From positions 744,001-808,000 of the forward strand of contig NZ_CP013341.1 in the NCBI RefSeq assembly GCF_001455205.1: 64,000 nucleotides of DNA, written 5' to 3'. Of the stretch, positions 9,650-18,475 are shown piece by piece. Below the pieces are notes generated by a model that ran no database searches, had not been told where the DNA came from, and was given only the letters and a program-made list of their open reading frames with translations. A program made the position numbers and the translations under genes. The stretch is from Nitrosomonas ureae. Its GTDB lineage: Bacteria > Pseudomonadota > Gammaproteobacteria > Burkholderiales > Nitrosomonadaceae. Within the stretch, counting starts at the first letter, position 1. Every line of letters starts with the position of its first letter.

Positions 9650-10405
9650 GTGATTTGTTATGAACACCCCCTTAATGAGCGCATACGAACCCTTCTCCGG
9701 CTTGAAGACTTATTCAATAAAATTGATTTCTTTTCAACTAAAGAGAGCGCGTCTGAACATCATGCTTCACTTATCGCTTTATTTGAGATTCTTGAAATTA
9801 CCAATCGTGCAGATATTAAGTCAGATTTATTACAGGAACTGGAACGGCAAAAACTGCTACTCGAGATGTTACGAAAAAGTCCGGATGTTTCTGAAGCAGC
9901 TCTTGATAGTGTGCTCAATGACATAAAAATCACATTCAGGGAAATGTTGGATTTTCCAGGTAAAGTTGGCGAACACTTGCGTGAAAATGAATGGTTGATG
10001 GCGATTAAACAACGCATCGGAATACCGGGTGGCTGTTGTGTGTTTGATTTACCATCCTATCATTATTGGCTCAATTTGGATCCTATATACCGGCACGAAG
10101 ATTTTAACGAATGGCTATCCCCATTCCAACCCATCCGTAATGCATTCAGAATTGTGTTGCTGTTGTTACGCAAGAGCGGAAGAACTCTAAGAGTCGTTGC
10201 GAATCAGGGGGTTTTTCAGCAGACCGGCGCAGAATATTCAGCGCATATGCTCAGACTTAACTTAAGCGATCAACTTCCCTGCGTACCCGAAATCAGCGCT
10301 AATAAATATGCATTAAACATTCGTTTTGTTCCGACACAGGCAGGGCAAAAAAACAAAATTTATGAAAATGATGTAGCATTTGAAATAACCTTCTGTAATC
10401 TCTAG
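9650..10405 (+). CDS. zapD: Cell division protein ZapD
   Basis: Cytoplasmic FtsZ-binding protein that bundles protofilaments at the division ring. The N-terminus YEHPLNERIRTLLRLEDLF matches the signature start of this family, and RIGIPGGCCVFDLPSYHYWL and FNEWLSPFQPI are also characteristic. The reading frame begins with GTG at 9650, because no ATG precedes the conserved YEHPLNE segment. Length 251 is normal. It follows coaE by 121 bp and ends the pil-coaE-zapD cluster; the yacG gene common after zapD is absent. Confidence 0.92.
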   Translation: MICYEHPLNERIRTLLRLEDLFNKIDFFSTKESASEHHASLIALFEILEITNRADIKSDLLQELERQKLLLEMLRKSPDVSEAALDSVLNDIKITFREMLDFPGKVGEHLRENEWLMAIKQRIGIPGGCCVFDLPSYHYWLNLDPIYRHEDFNEWLSPFQPIRNAFRIVLLLLRKSGRTLRVVANQGVFQQTGAEYSAHMLRLNLSDQLPCVPEISANKYALNIRFVPTQAGQKNKIYENDVAFEITFCNL

Positions 10406-10535
10406 CCATTATTCCAACCATTCTAGTGGCATTCAAAAGTAATTAAATTACAAATCAAATACTTCAAGCCTGATCCCCACTTCCCTAAACAGAAATCCGC
10501 ATAGGGCAAGCGGGATTTTACCAAAAACTTTCTTG

Positions 10536-10721
10536 CTACTTTTTCTGTTCCTCAATATTACTCTTCTTTTCCTTTGTAATAGGATTCTGCAGCCCATAGC
10601 CTTCTTCCTTAGCCTTGTAGCCGCCATATGCACCGGCTCCCCCTGCAGCAAGAAGCCAGCATCCCGACATCAGTGGAATAATGAGTAGAATGATCATGAA
10701 GCGCATCAATTTTGATTTCAT
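10536..10721 (-). CDS. Small lipoprotein, glycine-rich
   Basis: A 61-residue protein with a basic N-terminus, hydrophobic core and lipobox (IPLMSGC), so it should be lipid-anchored. The mature part is glycine/alanine rich (GGAGAYGGYKAKEEGYG) with a charged tail. ATG at 10721 is preceded by GGAGG seven bases upstream, which beats the in-frame start at 10745. Function unknown. The YGGYKA pattern recalls small outer-membrane-associated glycine-zipper lipoproteins, but this is weak. Confidence 0.7.
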   Translation of the reverse strand: MKSKLMRFMIILLIIPLMSGCWLLAAGGAGAYGGYKAKEEGYGLQNPITKEKKSNIEEQKK

Positions 10722-10930
10722 CGCAACCTCCAGAAAATTTATCAAGATAAGAATGAATTACCATCAAACTAAAAATTAAGCAGGCCTACACCCAATTCAC
10801 TCTTAACTATATCTTATAAGATACGTGAGGTACAAGAAAAAGTCGGTTGGGAAACACCCGCCCCCACAACACTATCGCCTGCGTTTTATACGTGCCACCA
10901 CATCTATGAATAATTGCAAGATCATGGCAT

Positions 10931-13900
10931 TTAACGCTCATACGCCAGTACCGGTGCCAGCCACCGTTCTGCTTCCTGTACGGACCAATCTTTCCGTTTG
11001 GCGTAGTCTTCCACTTGGTCTTTGCCGATCTTGCCGACAGCAAAAAATGTTGAATCAGGGTGTGCGAAATAGAAACCAGATACCGCAGCAGTCGGAACCA
11101 TGGCAAACGATTCGGTAATGATGATTCCGGCATTCTCGGTTGCACTCAAAGTCGAAAACAGCGCACCTTTCTCAGTATGATCCGGGCAAGCAGGATATCC
11201 AGGCGCGGGACGAATGCCGCGATATTCTTCGTTGATCAGTTGCGCGTTGGTTAAAGCTTCATCCTTGGCATAGCCCCAGAATTCACGGCGCACTCGCGCA
11301 TGCATGTGTTCGGCGAACGCTTCCGCCAGACGATCCGCCAATGCTTTGAGTACAATCGCACTGTAATCATCATTAGCATCCTCGAAGGCTTTAACGCGCT
11401 CGTCAATACCAAATCCCGCGCCTACCGCAAACAAGCCAATCGTATCTTGAATACCCGTTTCCTTGGGTGCGATAAAATCAGACAAGCACCGATTCGGCTT
11501 ACCTGACGGTTTTTGATCTTGTTGCCGCAAACAATGATAAGTCATGGCAAGCTTGTTACGTGAAGGGTCAGTGTAAATTTCGATGTCATCGCCGACGGAA
11601 TTAGCTGGAAACAAGCCAATCACTGCATTAGCACTCAACCATTTCTGTTCGATTATTTTCTTCAACATCGTTTGCGCATCGCGAAATAGCTGACTTGCTG
11701 TTTCCCCAACCACTTCATCTTGCAGAATATCCGGATAGCGCCCAGCAAGCTCCCAGGCTTGGAAGAAAGGTGTCCAATCGATATACGGTACAATTTTCTC
11801 CAGCGGGTAATTATTCAACGTACGGATACCTATCAATTCCGGTTGATAGGGATGGTAATTTATCCAGTCAGTCTTGAACGCATTGGCACGTGCTTCAGCA
11901 AGCGTCAACAATTTAGCCGGCCCTTTCTTGTTTTTGTGCTGAGTGCGCACTTTCTCGTATTCGTCCTTTATTTCTTGTACATAATTTACCCGCAAATCCT
12001 GTGACAGCAGATTACTACACACACCCACCGCACGGCTGGCATCCGGCACCCAAACGGTCGGGCCTTCATAGTGTGGCGCAATTTTGACTGCGGTATGAAC
12101 ACGCGACGTCGTTGCGCCACCGATCAGCAACGGAATGGTAAATCCCTCACGCTGCATTTCCTTGGCAACGTGCGCCATTTCTTCCAAAGAAGGCGTAATC
12201 AAGCCGGATAAACCGATGATGTCGGCTTTTTCACGCCGCGCCATATCAAGAATTTGTGCGCTTGGTACCATCACGCCCATATTGATCACTTCGTAGTTAT
12301 TGCATTGCAAAACCACGGTAACAATATTCTTGCCAATATCGTGCACATCACCTTTGACAGTAGCAATAACAATTTTTCCTTTAGGTTTATTATCTCCCGA
12401 TAATTTCTTTTCCGCCTCGATAAAAGGTAAGAGATGTGCCACCGCTTGTTTCATCACGCGCGCCGATTTAACTACCTGCGGCAAAAACATCTTTCCGGCG
12501 CCAAATAAATCACCAACCACGCTCATGCCTTCCATCAACGGCCCTTCAATCACCTGGATCGGACGGCCGCCCTGCTTATCGATTTCCAAACGTGCGGCTT
12601 CCGTATCTTCCACAATAAAAGTAGATATGCCCTTAACCAATGCGTGCGTCAAGCGCTGTTGCAGCGGCTCATCGCGCCACGCCAGATCCTCAACTTGCTC
12701 TTTCTTTTGGCCTTTAAAATTTTCCGCGAACTCAACCAAGCGCTCGGTTGCATCCGTGCGCCGATTGAGGATGACATCCTCCACTTTTTCCAATAGCTCG
12801 GCAGGAATATCCGAATAAACCCCCAATTGTCCGGCATTGACGATACCCATCGTCATACCGGCCTTAATCGCGTGATACAAGAAAGCGGTGTGAATCGCTT
12901 CGCGAATCGGCTCATTGCCGCGGAAGGAGAACGAGACATTGGAGACTCCGCCGCTTACTTTGGCGTATGGAAGAGTCTGCTTGATGATGCGGGTCGCCTC
13001 GATGAAATCGACACCGTAGTTATTATGTTCCTCAATTCCCGTCGCAATGGCAAAAATATTCGGATCAAAAATGATGTCCTCGGGTGGGAAACCGATCTTA
13101 TCCACCAATAAGCGATAGCTGCGATTACAAATCCCCACCTTGCGCTGCAAGGTATCGGCTTGGCCCTGCTCATCAAATGCCATCACAATCACCGCTGCAC
13201 CATAACGGCGCGCCAATTTTGCATGATGAAAGAACTCCGCTTCGCCTTCTTTCATGCTAATGGAATTGATAATGGGTTTGCCTTGCACGCATTTCAAACC
13301 AGCCTCAATTACGGTCCATTTGCTGGAATCGAGCATGATGGGCACTTTGCAGATATCCGGTTCGGCAGCCAGAAGATTCAGGAAAGTCACCATGGCTTTC
13401 TGCGAATCCAACATGGCTTCGTCCATATTGATATCAATGATCTGCGCACCATTTTCTACCTGGCTGCGCGCCACGTTCAACGCTTCCGCGTAATCGTCGT
13501 TGAGGATCAAGCGCGCAAAGGCTCTGGAGCCGGTAACATTGGTACGTTCCCCGACATTGACGAACAATGAATCATCACCGATGTTCAGTGGCTCCAGTCC
13601 GGATAGGCGTAATTTCTTCGGGATTTCGGGTACCCGGCGTGGCGCGATATCGGAAACCGCTTGTGCGATGGCTTTGATATGCGCCGGTGTCGTGCCACAG
13701 CAACCCCCGACAATATTGACAAAACCGGATTCGGCAAAACCTTTGATCTGATTCGCAGTATATTCCGGCGATTCGTCGTAACCCGTTTCGGACAAAGGAT
13801 TCGGCAAACCGGCATTGGGATGCACGCTGGTATACACATCCGCCACACCAGCCAATTCTTCAATATACGGACGCATCAATTCGGCACCCAAAGCGCAATT

Positions 13901-14641
13901 GATTCCCACCGATAACGGCCGGGTATGACTGACCGAATTCCAGAACGCTTCCGGCGTTTGCCCTGACAATGTGCGCCCGGAGGCATCGGTTATGGTAACC
14001 GAGATCATGATCGGCAGGCGTATGTCATGATCTTCAAAGTATTGGTCTATAGCAAATAAGGCCGCTTTTGCATTGAGCGAATCGAAAATGGTTTCAACCA
14101 GCAGAATATCAACTCCGCCGTCGACCAATCCATGAATCGATTCAGTGTAGTCAGCTACTAATTGATCAAATGTAATGCCGCGAAAGCCTGGGTCATTGAC
14201 ATCGGGCGAAATAGACGCGGTTTTGGTAGTAGGACCGAGCACGCCAGCAACAAAACGCGGCTTATCCGGTGTTTTTTCTTCATAAATCCGTGCTGCCTCA
14301 CACGCCAGTTTTGCCGCAGCAACGTTTAATTCATAAACCACATCCTGCAAATGATAATCGCCCATCGAAGCCGCGGTGGAATTGAACGTATTGGTTTCGA
14401 TAATATCAGCACCCGCTTCAAGATATCCAATATGGATCGACCGTATAATGTCCGGCTGAGTCAAGGTCAGCAAATCATTGTTCCCTCTTAGATCATGCGG
14501 GAAATCGGCAAAACGCTGCGCGCGAAAATCCGCCTCTGAAAGTTTGAATGTCTGGATCATTGTACCCATCGCACCATCCAGAATCAGAATGCGTTGTGCG
14601 AATAAGCTTTCCAATAAAGCAGTGCGGGAATCTCTAGTCAT
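10931..14641 (-). CDS. metH: Cobalamin-dependent methionine synthase
   Basis: Transfers a methyl group from methyltetrahydrofolate to homocysteine through cobalamin. All four modules are present in 1,236 residues. These are the homocysteine domain with zinc cysteines (VGGCCGTTP near 310), the pterin domain (VNVGERTNVTGSR), the cobalamin cap and Rossmann domain with the His ligand motif GDVHDIGKNIV, and the C-terminal activation domain (RPAPGYPACPDHTEK) that binds SAM. Start at 14641 (MTRDSRTALL) is chosen because the longer frame to 14719 has no family match. No cobalamin or SAH riboswitch was recognised upstream. Confidence 0.97.
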   Translation of the reverse strand: MTRDSRTALLESLFAQRILILDGAMGTMIQTFKLSEADFRAQRFADFPHDLRGNNDLLTLTQPDIIRSIHIGYLEAGADIIETNTFNSTAASMGDYHLQDVVYELNVAAAKLACEAARIYEEKTPDKPRFVAGVLGPTTKTASISPDVNDPGFRGITFDQLVADYTESIHGLVDGGVDILLVETIFDSLNAKAALFAIDQYFEDHDIRLPIMISVTITDASGRTLSGQTPEAFWNSVSHTRPLSVGINCALGAELMRPYIEELAGVADVYTSVHPNAGLPNPLSETGYDESPEYTANQIKGFAESGFVNIVGGCCGTTPAHIKAIAQAVSDIAPRRVPEIPKKLRLSGLEPLNIGDDSLFVNVGERTNVTGSRAFARLILNDDYAEALNVARSQVENGAQIIDINMDEAMLDSQKAMVTFLNLLAAEPDICKVPIMLDSSKWTVIEAGLKCVQGKPIINSISMKEGEAEFFHHAKLARRYGAAVIVMAFDEQGQADTLQRKVGICNRSYRLLVDKIGFPPEDIIFDPNIFAIATGIEEHNNYGVDFIEATRIIKQTLPYAKVSGGVSNVSFSFRGNEPIREAIHTAFLYHAIKAGMTMGIVNAGQLGVYSDIPAELLEKVEDVILNRRTDATERLVEFAENFKGQKKEQVEDLAWRDEPLQQRLTHALVKGISTFIVEDTEAARLEIDKQGGRPIQVIEGPLMEGMSVVGDLFGAGKMFLPQVVKSARVMKQAVAHLLPFIEAEKKLSGDNKPKGKIVIATVKGDVHDIGKNIVTVVLQCNNYEVINMGVMVPSAQILDMARREKADIIGLSGLITPSLEEMAHVAKEMQREGFTIPLLIGGATTSRVHTAVKIAPHYEGPTVWVPDASRAVGVCSNLLSQDLRVNYVQEIKDEYEKVRTQHKNKKGPAKLLTLAEARANAFKTDWINYHPYQPELIGIRTLNNYPLEKIVPYIDWTPFFQAWELAGRYPDILQDEVVGETASQLFRDAQTMLKKIIEQKWLSANAVIGLFPANSVGDDIEIYTDPSRNKLAMTYHCLRQQDQKPSGKPNRCLSDFIAPKETGIQDTIGLFAVGAGFGIDERVKAFEDANDDYSAIVLKALADRLAEAFAEHMHARVRREFWGYAKDEALTNAQLINEEYRGIRPAPGYPACPDHTEKGALFSTLSATENAGIIITESFAMVPTAAVSGFYFAHPDSTFFAVGKIGKDQVEDYAKRKDWSVQEAERWLAPVLAYER

Positions 14642-15181
14642 GAATTTGAAAATGAGTAAAAGGTAGGAATGCGATATTATAACGTAGATCGTAGAGCTAA
14701 AAACTGCGGAGCTACCCACCCAAACCGTACAAAAGTAAGCTATTGTTAATCGCCTTTGAAACGCACATATTTTCTACAAGGCTTGTTTGGAGTGACCAAT
14801 ATACGATATTTCCCGGAATTGCCTGACTATGGAGAAACTATGAATTGGAAGAATAATTAGTTTTAAGTAACCGTCGGCATAGAAAAATTGAAATGATCTC
14901 ATCCGGCAAAAAATTTATGCTATTTCCATGTACTGCGCATTTCAGATGTGTTTTATACTTTAACGTTGGTTTACAACCATCGTTGCTACAGATATGAATT
15001 TGATCAATCATTAACCTGCTGTTTTATGACAATCTTTCAGATGCATTACATTTAGGCATCGTACTGGATATAGTCAACCCGGCAATCTGCCGATCAAAAA
15101 ACAGTAAAACGCATTCATTGATGATAATCAGCTGACCATCGTCGACAATATTAAGAATCCTACAATTAAAACGGAGTTTTG
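14642..15181. other. Intergenic region between metH and the TIGR04073 gene
   Basis: About 540 AT-rich bases with no convincing ORF. It must contain the divergent promoters of metH and of the 15182 gene. I looked for a cobalamin or SAH riboswitch ahead of metH and saw none. No repeat or RNA gene was recognised. Confidence 0.5.
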
Positions 15182-15568
15182 ATGAAATCAATATCCAAAT
15201 TAGCTTTAGTGGTTTCCCTGTCTTTTCTTTTTTCGTCTCAAGCCATTGCCAATGAAGAAATTAGCGGAGATTCGTACCTTAACAAAGCGGGTCTGAAATT
15301 TCTTTCCGGTTTGGTCAACGTGGCTACCGGATGGGTAGAATTGCCCAAAAATATAAATTTAACCGGCCAAAAAGATACCCCGGTTTCAGGATTGACCGCC
15401 GTAACCCTAGGCGTATTGCAAGGTGCCTGGTACACCATCAATCGTACTGGATGCGGTGTAGTGGACCTTGTGACCTTTATGATTCCAACCAACCCGTTGG
15501 TTGATCCTGTTTTTGTCTGGAATGATTTCTTGCGAGAAACGGAATTTAAGGGGTATCAAATAAATTGA
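15182..15568 (+). CDS. Exosortase-system-associated TIGR04073-type exported protein
   Basis: A 128-residue exported protein with a clear signal peptide (MKSISKLALVVSLSFLF, cleavage near AIANEE). The mature part has KFLSGLVNVATGWVELPKNI, then GVLQGAWYTINRTGCGVVDL, then the PTNPLVDPVFVWND ending. This matches the TIGR04073 family found in bacteria with exosortase sorting systems. ACGGAGTTTTG precedes the ATG. Biochemical role is unknown. No exosortase or PEP-CTERM substrate was seen in this window. The gene marks the left border of the CRISPR locus. Confidence 0.75.
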   Translation: MKSISKLALVVSLSFLFSSQAIANEEISGDSYLNKAGLKFLSGLVNVATGWVELPKNINLTGQKDTPVSGLTAVTLGVLQGAWYTINRTGCGVVDLVTFMIPTNPLVDPVFVWNDFLRETEFKGYQIN

Positions 15569-15965
15569 TAGTACCTATGGGCTTTATACTTTCATTTCCG
15601 TTTTTAATTTCTTTCCATTTTTTTGTTGAAGAACACTCGGGTCAATAATACGTAATCCTTTTTATTGCTGTACCCTAATGGATGAAGTGAGCCATACGTC
15701 TAATCGTGTAGAACGGATTCTACTGCTACGCGACCAATCTTCAATACAATTGATTTGTGCGTCGATCGCTATGATCCATGCATCTTTGTTGTTCAAATTC
15801 CAAGCACACTGCTCACTCTCTTACTCCCACTGAATAACCGATTTGGTTTTTCATCTCTGACTCTCTTAAATCATTTCATTCCCGAAAAATTCAAAACCAT
15901 TCGTTTGCATTTCTGACAAGCTTTTCAAGGCTGATGCAAAACGTTTTTCTTCGTAGACTGACACC
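15569..15965. other. Intergenic region upstream of the CRISPR adaptation genes
   Basis: Roughly 400 AT-rich bases ahead of the first cas2, presumably carrying its promoter. No repeat copies, tRNA or ORF could be supported here. Confidence 0.5.
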
Positions 15966-16250
15966 ATGACTCAACGACAACTTTATTTGGCAGCTTACGA
16001 TATTTCATGTAATCGAAGATTACGGCAAGCATTGTATGTGCTTCGAGGCTATGCATCAGGTGGTCAAAAATCAGTATTCGAATGTTTTTTGACACACTCC
16101 GAAAAATCTATCTTGCTCAAGGATATCAATTTAGTCATAAATCTTGAAGAAGATCGTTTCATTTTAATTCGACTGAGCGGTGCCAAGTATATCCATGCAC
16201 TTGGCAAGGCGACACTTCCTCAGGACGGTTCTTTTTATTATGTGGGGTGA
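15966..16250 (+). CDS. cas2: Cas2-like CRISPR adaptation protein (first copy)
   Basis: A 94-residue ferredoxin-fold Cas2, the structural partner of Cas1 in spacer integration. The YLAAYDISCNRRLRQALYVL segment is the Cas2 first strand with the conserved Asp and following helix; QKSVFECFLTHSEK matches the second strand region. The gene is three bases upstream of cas1, so it is translationally close-coupled. It differs strongly from the second cas2 at 17952, so the two are not a recent duplication. Having two cas2 genes bracket two cas1-type genes is unusual. Confidence 0.85.
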   Translation: MTQRQLYLAAYDISCNRRLRQALYVLRGYASGGQKSVFECFLTHSEKSILLKDINLVINLEEDRFILIRLSGAKYIHALGKATLPQDGSFYYVG

Positions 16251-16253
16251 CGA

Positions 16254-17209
16254 ATGAGCTGTTTATATCTTGATCGAAAAAATCTTGGCGTCAAGCTTGA
16301 TGGGCAGGCCCTAGCCTTGTACGAAGATGGCATACGAAAGGGATCAGTGCCTTTACATTTACTGGAACGCGTAATTGTACGCGGCAATGTGCAATTGGAA
16401 AGCAGGGTATTGGGGGCATTATCATCACGGAACATCAGCTTTCTCGTGCTATCAGGACGCAATGCGGAAGCCACTGCCATGCTGGCAGGAAGAACACATA
16501 GTGATAGTTACCGTAGACTTGGACAATACCGTATTAGCACGGATGATAGCTTGCGCACTCCATTGGCGCATCAACTGGTTCTGCTAAAGATAAAGGCTCA
16601 GCATTCTATGTTACAGAAGGCGTTGTCAGCACGTGCTGATCTGAGACACCCCTTAACCACTGCGTTGCAGAACCTAAATAACATCGCCGATCGTTTACAG
16701 GAGGAATCCGGCAAACATACTGTGCCCAGTTTGAGAGGTTTCGAAGGTGCCGCTGCTGCAGTTTATTTCTCAGGATTCACACGATTATTCGCTTCAACTT
16801 TGAATTTTACCGGACGAAACAAACGCCCTCCCCGTGACCCCGTGAATGCGTGTTTGTCGCTTGGCTATACCTTGTTGCACCATGAAGCAGTACATGCTTG
16901 TCATATTGCCGGTTTGGATCAATGCTGGGTTTTTATCATGAAGTCAGTTTCGGGAGAGAATCTCTGGCTTGCGACTTGATCGAACCTCTGCGTCCGTTGA
17001 TAGATAGCTGGGTGTGGCAAATGTTTTACGATCGGCATTTACGCCTGGAATATTTCAGTGATGATAACGGACGATGCGTGTTGCATAAGGCTGGACGGCG
17101 GCATTTCTACGAATTTTATGAATCACATTGTGACGCGATGCGGCGCTTGCTGAGACGTTATCGATATGCGCTGGTCAAGCAATATCAATTAGTACTTGAT
17201 GATAAATGA
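16254..17209 (+). pseudogene. cas1: Cas1 integrase, frame interrupted between catalytic residues
   Basis: Integrates protospacers at the leader end of the array. The N-terminal beta-rich domain starts MSCLYLDRKNLGVKL, and the helical domain carries the metal-site Glu164 (RGFEGAAAAVYF) and GRNKRPPRDPVNACLSLGY. After GLDQ (codon ending 16922) the zero frame runs to a stop at 16979. The expected continuation MLGFYHEVSFGRESLACDL, with the catalytic His and Asp, lies in the minus-one frame and continues to 17209. One missing base near 16920 explains it; re-reading one base after CAA would also join the frames precisely. It may be a real mutation, a sequencing error or recoding. No classic slippery heptamer is seen. 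Confidence 0.85.
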
Positions 17210-17952
17210 TGAGACCACTGTATATCGATGGAGTTAGCGGTTGCCGGGTAGTGTTTGATGACCCGGCTTTGCGAGTAATAGTTCCGGAGCAAGCGGATCA
17301 GCTGTTTCCTTTACAGAGAATTTCCCGGGTGGTTTGTCAGGGATGCGTGGATTGGTCAATGTCGGCATTATTGGTCTGTGCCGACAAAGATATTCAGCTC
17401 TTGTTTCTAAAAAACAATGGGGAGATTCGCGCGCGCTGGCTAAGTTGGAGTGGTGAGCGACAATCATTGACTCAGCGACTGGTAGATTTGCTATCTCGTG
17501 CTAACGGACCAGAATTGTATACGAACTGGTATTTATCAATGGAAAAGCTGGCAGCACGCAGCTTCGCACGCCGAATAGGATTATCAGACTGGCGCGAGAA
17601 TCCCGTAGCGGAATTGCGCCAACGACTAAAAATAAGTTTAGGCAGCGGAGGATGGCAATGTGCTCAGCTACTCCAAAGCATCCTCTACGGTGAATTATTG
17701 ATCTGGTTGCCGAAATACGGCTTCGAACGAGACAATGAAGTCTTAATATCTGCGGAATTCGATTTAGCTGCTGATTTGAGTAAATTGCTAATGTGGGATT
17801 GCTATTTGACATTGCTAAAGCGAACTGAATCGAAGGATGAAACCTCATTGCAATCCATCGCCGCCTTATTTCAATTGCAAAATGATCGTTGCTACTCATT
17901 GTTTCGAAGTAGCATCAATAAATTGCACCAATTTTTATTGAAGGTGAGTTAA
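17206..17952 (+). CDS. Degenerate Cas1-like protein (second cas1-type gene)
   Basis: 248 residues, overlapping the preceding cas1 stop by four bases (ATGA). The N-terminal part reads like the Cas1 beta-roll: PLYIDGVSGCRVVF, LFPLQRISRVVCQG, then IQLLFLKNNGEIRARWLSW in place of the usual VFLSRSGR strand. The C-terminal half is helical and contains EFDLAADLSKLLMWDCYL, which resembles the last Cas1 helix. I cannot find the Glu of the R-EG-AA motif or the His of the G-x-H motif, so it is probably inactive as an integrase. It may be a structural partner of Cas1 or of the downstream Cas2. Family assignment is by eye. Confidence 0.6.
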   Translation: MMRPLYIDGVSGCRVVFDDPALRVIVPEQADQLFPLQRISRVVCQGCVDWSMSALLVCADKDIQLLFLKNNGEIRARWLSWSGERQSLTQRLVDLLSRANGPELYTNWYLSMEKLAARSFARRIGLSDWRENPVAELRQRLKISLGSGGWQCAQLLQSILYGELLIWLPKYGFERDNEVLISAEFDLAADLSKLLMWDCYLTLLKRTESKDETSLQSIAALFQLQNDRCYSLFRSSINKLHQFLLKVS

Positions 17953-18266
17953 TGGCTGATAATCAACACAGTTTATATCTGGTGGCATACGATATCGCTG
18001 ATCCCAAACGTTTGACACGAATTCATTCAGCATTAAAGAAGCAAGGATTACCGGTTCAATATTCCGTATTTATTGTAGTTTTAAAACGCAAGGCCTTGTT
18101 ACGTTTACTAGCACGCATCAGCACACTGATTAATAAGCGCGAAGATGATGTTCGTTGCTACCATTTGCCGGAAAATAACGAGGCTGATGCGCTGGGTCGA
18201 CAATTCTTTCCAGAAGATGTGATGCTGTTTACCAACGGGGTTAATCGAATATGGATACAGCATTGA
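17952..18266 (+). CDS. cas2: Cas2 CRISPR adaptation protein (second copy)
   Basis: A 104-residue Cas2: SLYLVAYDIADPKRLTRIHS has the conserved strand, Asp and basic helix, and KKQGLPVQYSVFIVVL the second strand. Its ATG overlaps the previous stop by one base, giving a tightly coupled cas2-cas1-cas1-like-cas2 block. This copy looks closer to canonical Cas2 than the first one. Cas2 forms the dimer at the centre of the Cas1-Cas2 integrase; here the two Cas2 proteins could form alternative or mixed dimers (inference). Confidence 0.9.
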   Translation: MADNQHSLYLVAYDIADPKRLTRIHSALKKQGLPVQYSVFIVVLKRKALLRLLARISTLINKREDDVRCYHLPENNEADALGRQFFPEDVMLFTNGVNRIWIQH

Positions 18267-18475
18267 TCGAATTTGACTTTCGCGGTATTTACTATTGACT
18301 GGCATAATTGTTGCTGCGATCGACGGCAAGGCGATTAAACTGATCATTGAAATCTGCACAGCTCACCAATAAACAACATTGTTCCCGGATTGGCGACACT
18401 TACCAAGGAAAATAATATGGAACACCCAGTAAAGCATGATCCGCACCGGCTTATATGAATAAAGGAGATTAGCGA

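Noticed and set aside
14642..15181. A cobalamin or SAH riboswitch ahead of metH.
   Set aside because: No recognisable conserved core on the minus strand.
16898..17209. A separate small gene in the second half of cas1.
   Set aside because: Its residues continue the Cas1 fold exactly where the first half stops; it is the frameshifted remainder, not a new gene.
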